A DNA stretch of 64,000 nucleotides, taken from the NCBI RefSeq assembly GCF_002775205.1, contig NC_036456.1, positions 6,463,463 to 6,527,462 of the forward strand, in the 5' to 3' direction. The DNA comes from Xiphophorus maculatus (Eukaryota > Chordata > Actinopteri > Cyprinodontiformes > Poeciliidae). Below, one piece after another: positions 63,221 to 64,000 of this stretch. The translations under genes and the position numbers were made by a program. The notes beneath the pieces were generated by a model. The model was not told the origin of the DNA. It saw only the letters and a list, made by a program, of their open reading frames with translations, and did not search any database. The stretch's first letter is position 1, and each line of letters begins with the position of its first letter.

Positions 63221-64000
63221 CTTTATTCTCTGCAGTTTGGTCAGACGGAATCTGGATGAGGCAAAGGGAAGTGTTAATGATACAATTAGGTCACAAAAAT
63301 GTTCCTGATCTAGCAGATATACTTCCTAAAATAAAAAAAAGAAGAGCGTCACACCCTGCAACAACATGCAGCTAATATAAACTCCTAGACGTGAGAACAG
63401 TTTCAAACGTAAAAATATTCTAAGGTTTTTCAAACATTGTTTCGCCAGAGTCAAAAACTCATTAAACATTGACGTTTTGTGTCACTCTTTCCAAACAATC
63501 CCAGAATTAGACACTTTACCTGTAAATGAAGACAATATCAGTGATGTATAAACCTTTCATCACAGGTATCAGCTCAGTAATTCTTGTTTTTTTTAGCTCA
63601 AGACGACTTTTCAAGACGTTTAAGAAACTCAGCCGCTGCAACCGATTTAACAAAGCTTTCAATTTTCCCTCAGATGTTCGAAATTTCCGGTTTCAAGTAA
63701 GAGAAACTAGCAAAAGAGTCAAACCCACCAACTTTGACCTCAAAGTCACAAATCGTTTTTTATGCTTGGAAATGTAACGATAGCCACAGCCAACATGTGA
63801 GCTGTGAAACTCCAACATAAATTAAACTGTTTCTAGTTTAACGACTGACAGGACTTTTAATTTGACATTCAACTAGTAGAGATGACATTGACATTGTCTT
63901 TTGTAATTTGTAATCCTATGGTAGTGATTGATTTTCCTACTTTGTTTCTGTTGTCTGGCCCTGCGCTGAGCTGAAACTACTAACACCTCTCCCTGTACTG
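63221..64000. other. Upstream flank of gene B
   Basis: Presumed promoter side of gene B. No coding exon, clear TATA box or repeat is recognised. Confidence 0.4.

Overview
This window looks like nuclear DNA from a ray-finned fish, probably a percomorph. The genes are intron-rich and vertebrate-type. The repeats are typical of teleosts: L2-type LINE, Tc1 remnant, hAT-like MITE, tRNA-derived SINEs, solo LTR, and a family ending in TGGATGG. The base composition is AT-rich with long GT/AT microsatellites. No prokaryotic features, tRNA or rRNA genes were found. All gene structures below were assembled by eye from splice signals and reading phase. No database search was run.

Left part (1-24 kb), two conserved housekeeping/developmental genes on the + strand. 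(1) Positions 1-5103 hold the 3' half of ARHGEF11 (PDZ-RhoGEF): the end of the DH domain, the PH domain and the C-terminal tail, followed by a 3' UTR of about 3.7 kb. (2) VANGL2, a planar cell polarity protein, is complete. A probable non-coding first exon lies near 10.3 kb, seven coding exons span 14927-20617 (525 aa, ending in the ETSV PDZ ligand), and the 3' region carries a hairpin-forming minisatellite.

Right part (24-63 kb), a cluster of CD2/SLAM-family immune receptors. Gene C (+, 24377-35557) has a V-like domain split by an intron, a C2 domain, a TM segment and a short tail without tyrosines. Gene A (-, 38084-47642) has V and C2 domains, a TM segment and a tail with two consensus ITSMs (TVYADI, TVYDQI) plus one ITSM-like motif (SPYQEV). 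Gene B (-, 59652-63220) has an ectodomain almost the same as gene A's, but an unrelated TM segment with an embedded arginine and a tail without ITSMs. In human 1q23, VANGL2 sits next to the SLAMF cluster, so the fish arrangement is conserved synteny. Genes A and B look like a paired-receptor duplication: same ligand-binding face, opposite signalling equipment. That is the most interesting biology in the window.

The introns and intergenic DNA (about 9-14, 25-30, 42-47 and 48-59 kb) are mostly decayed repeats and unique AT-rich sequence with no further coding exons that I can support.
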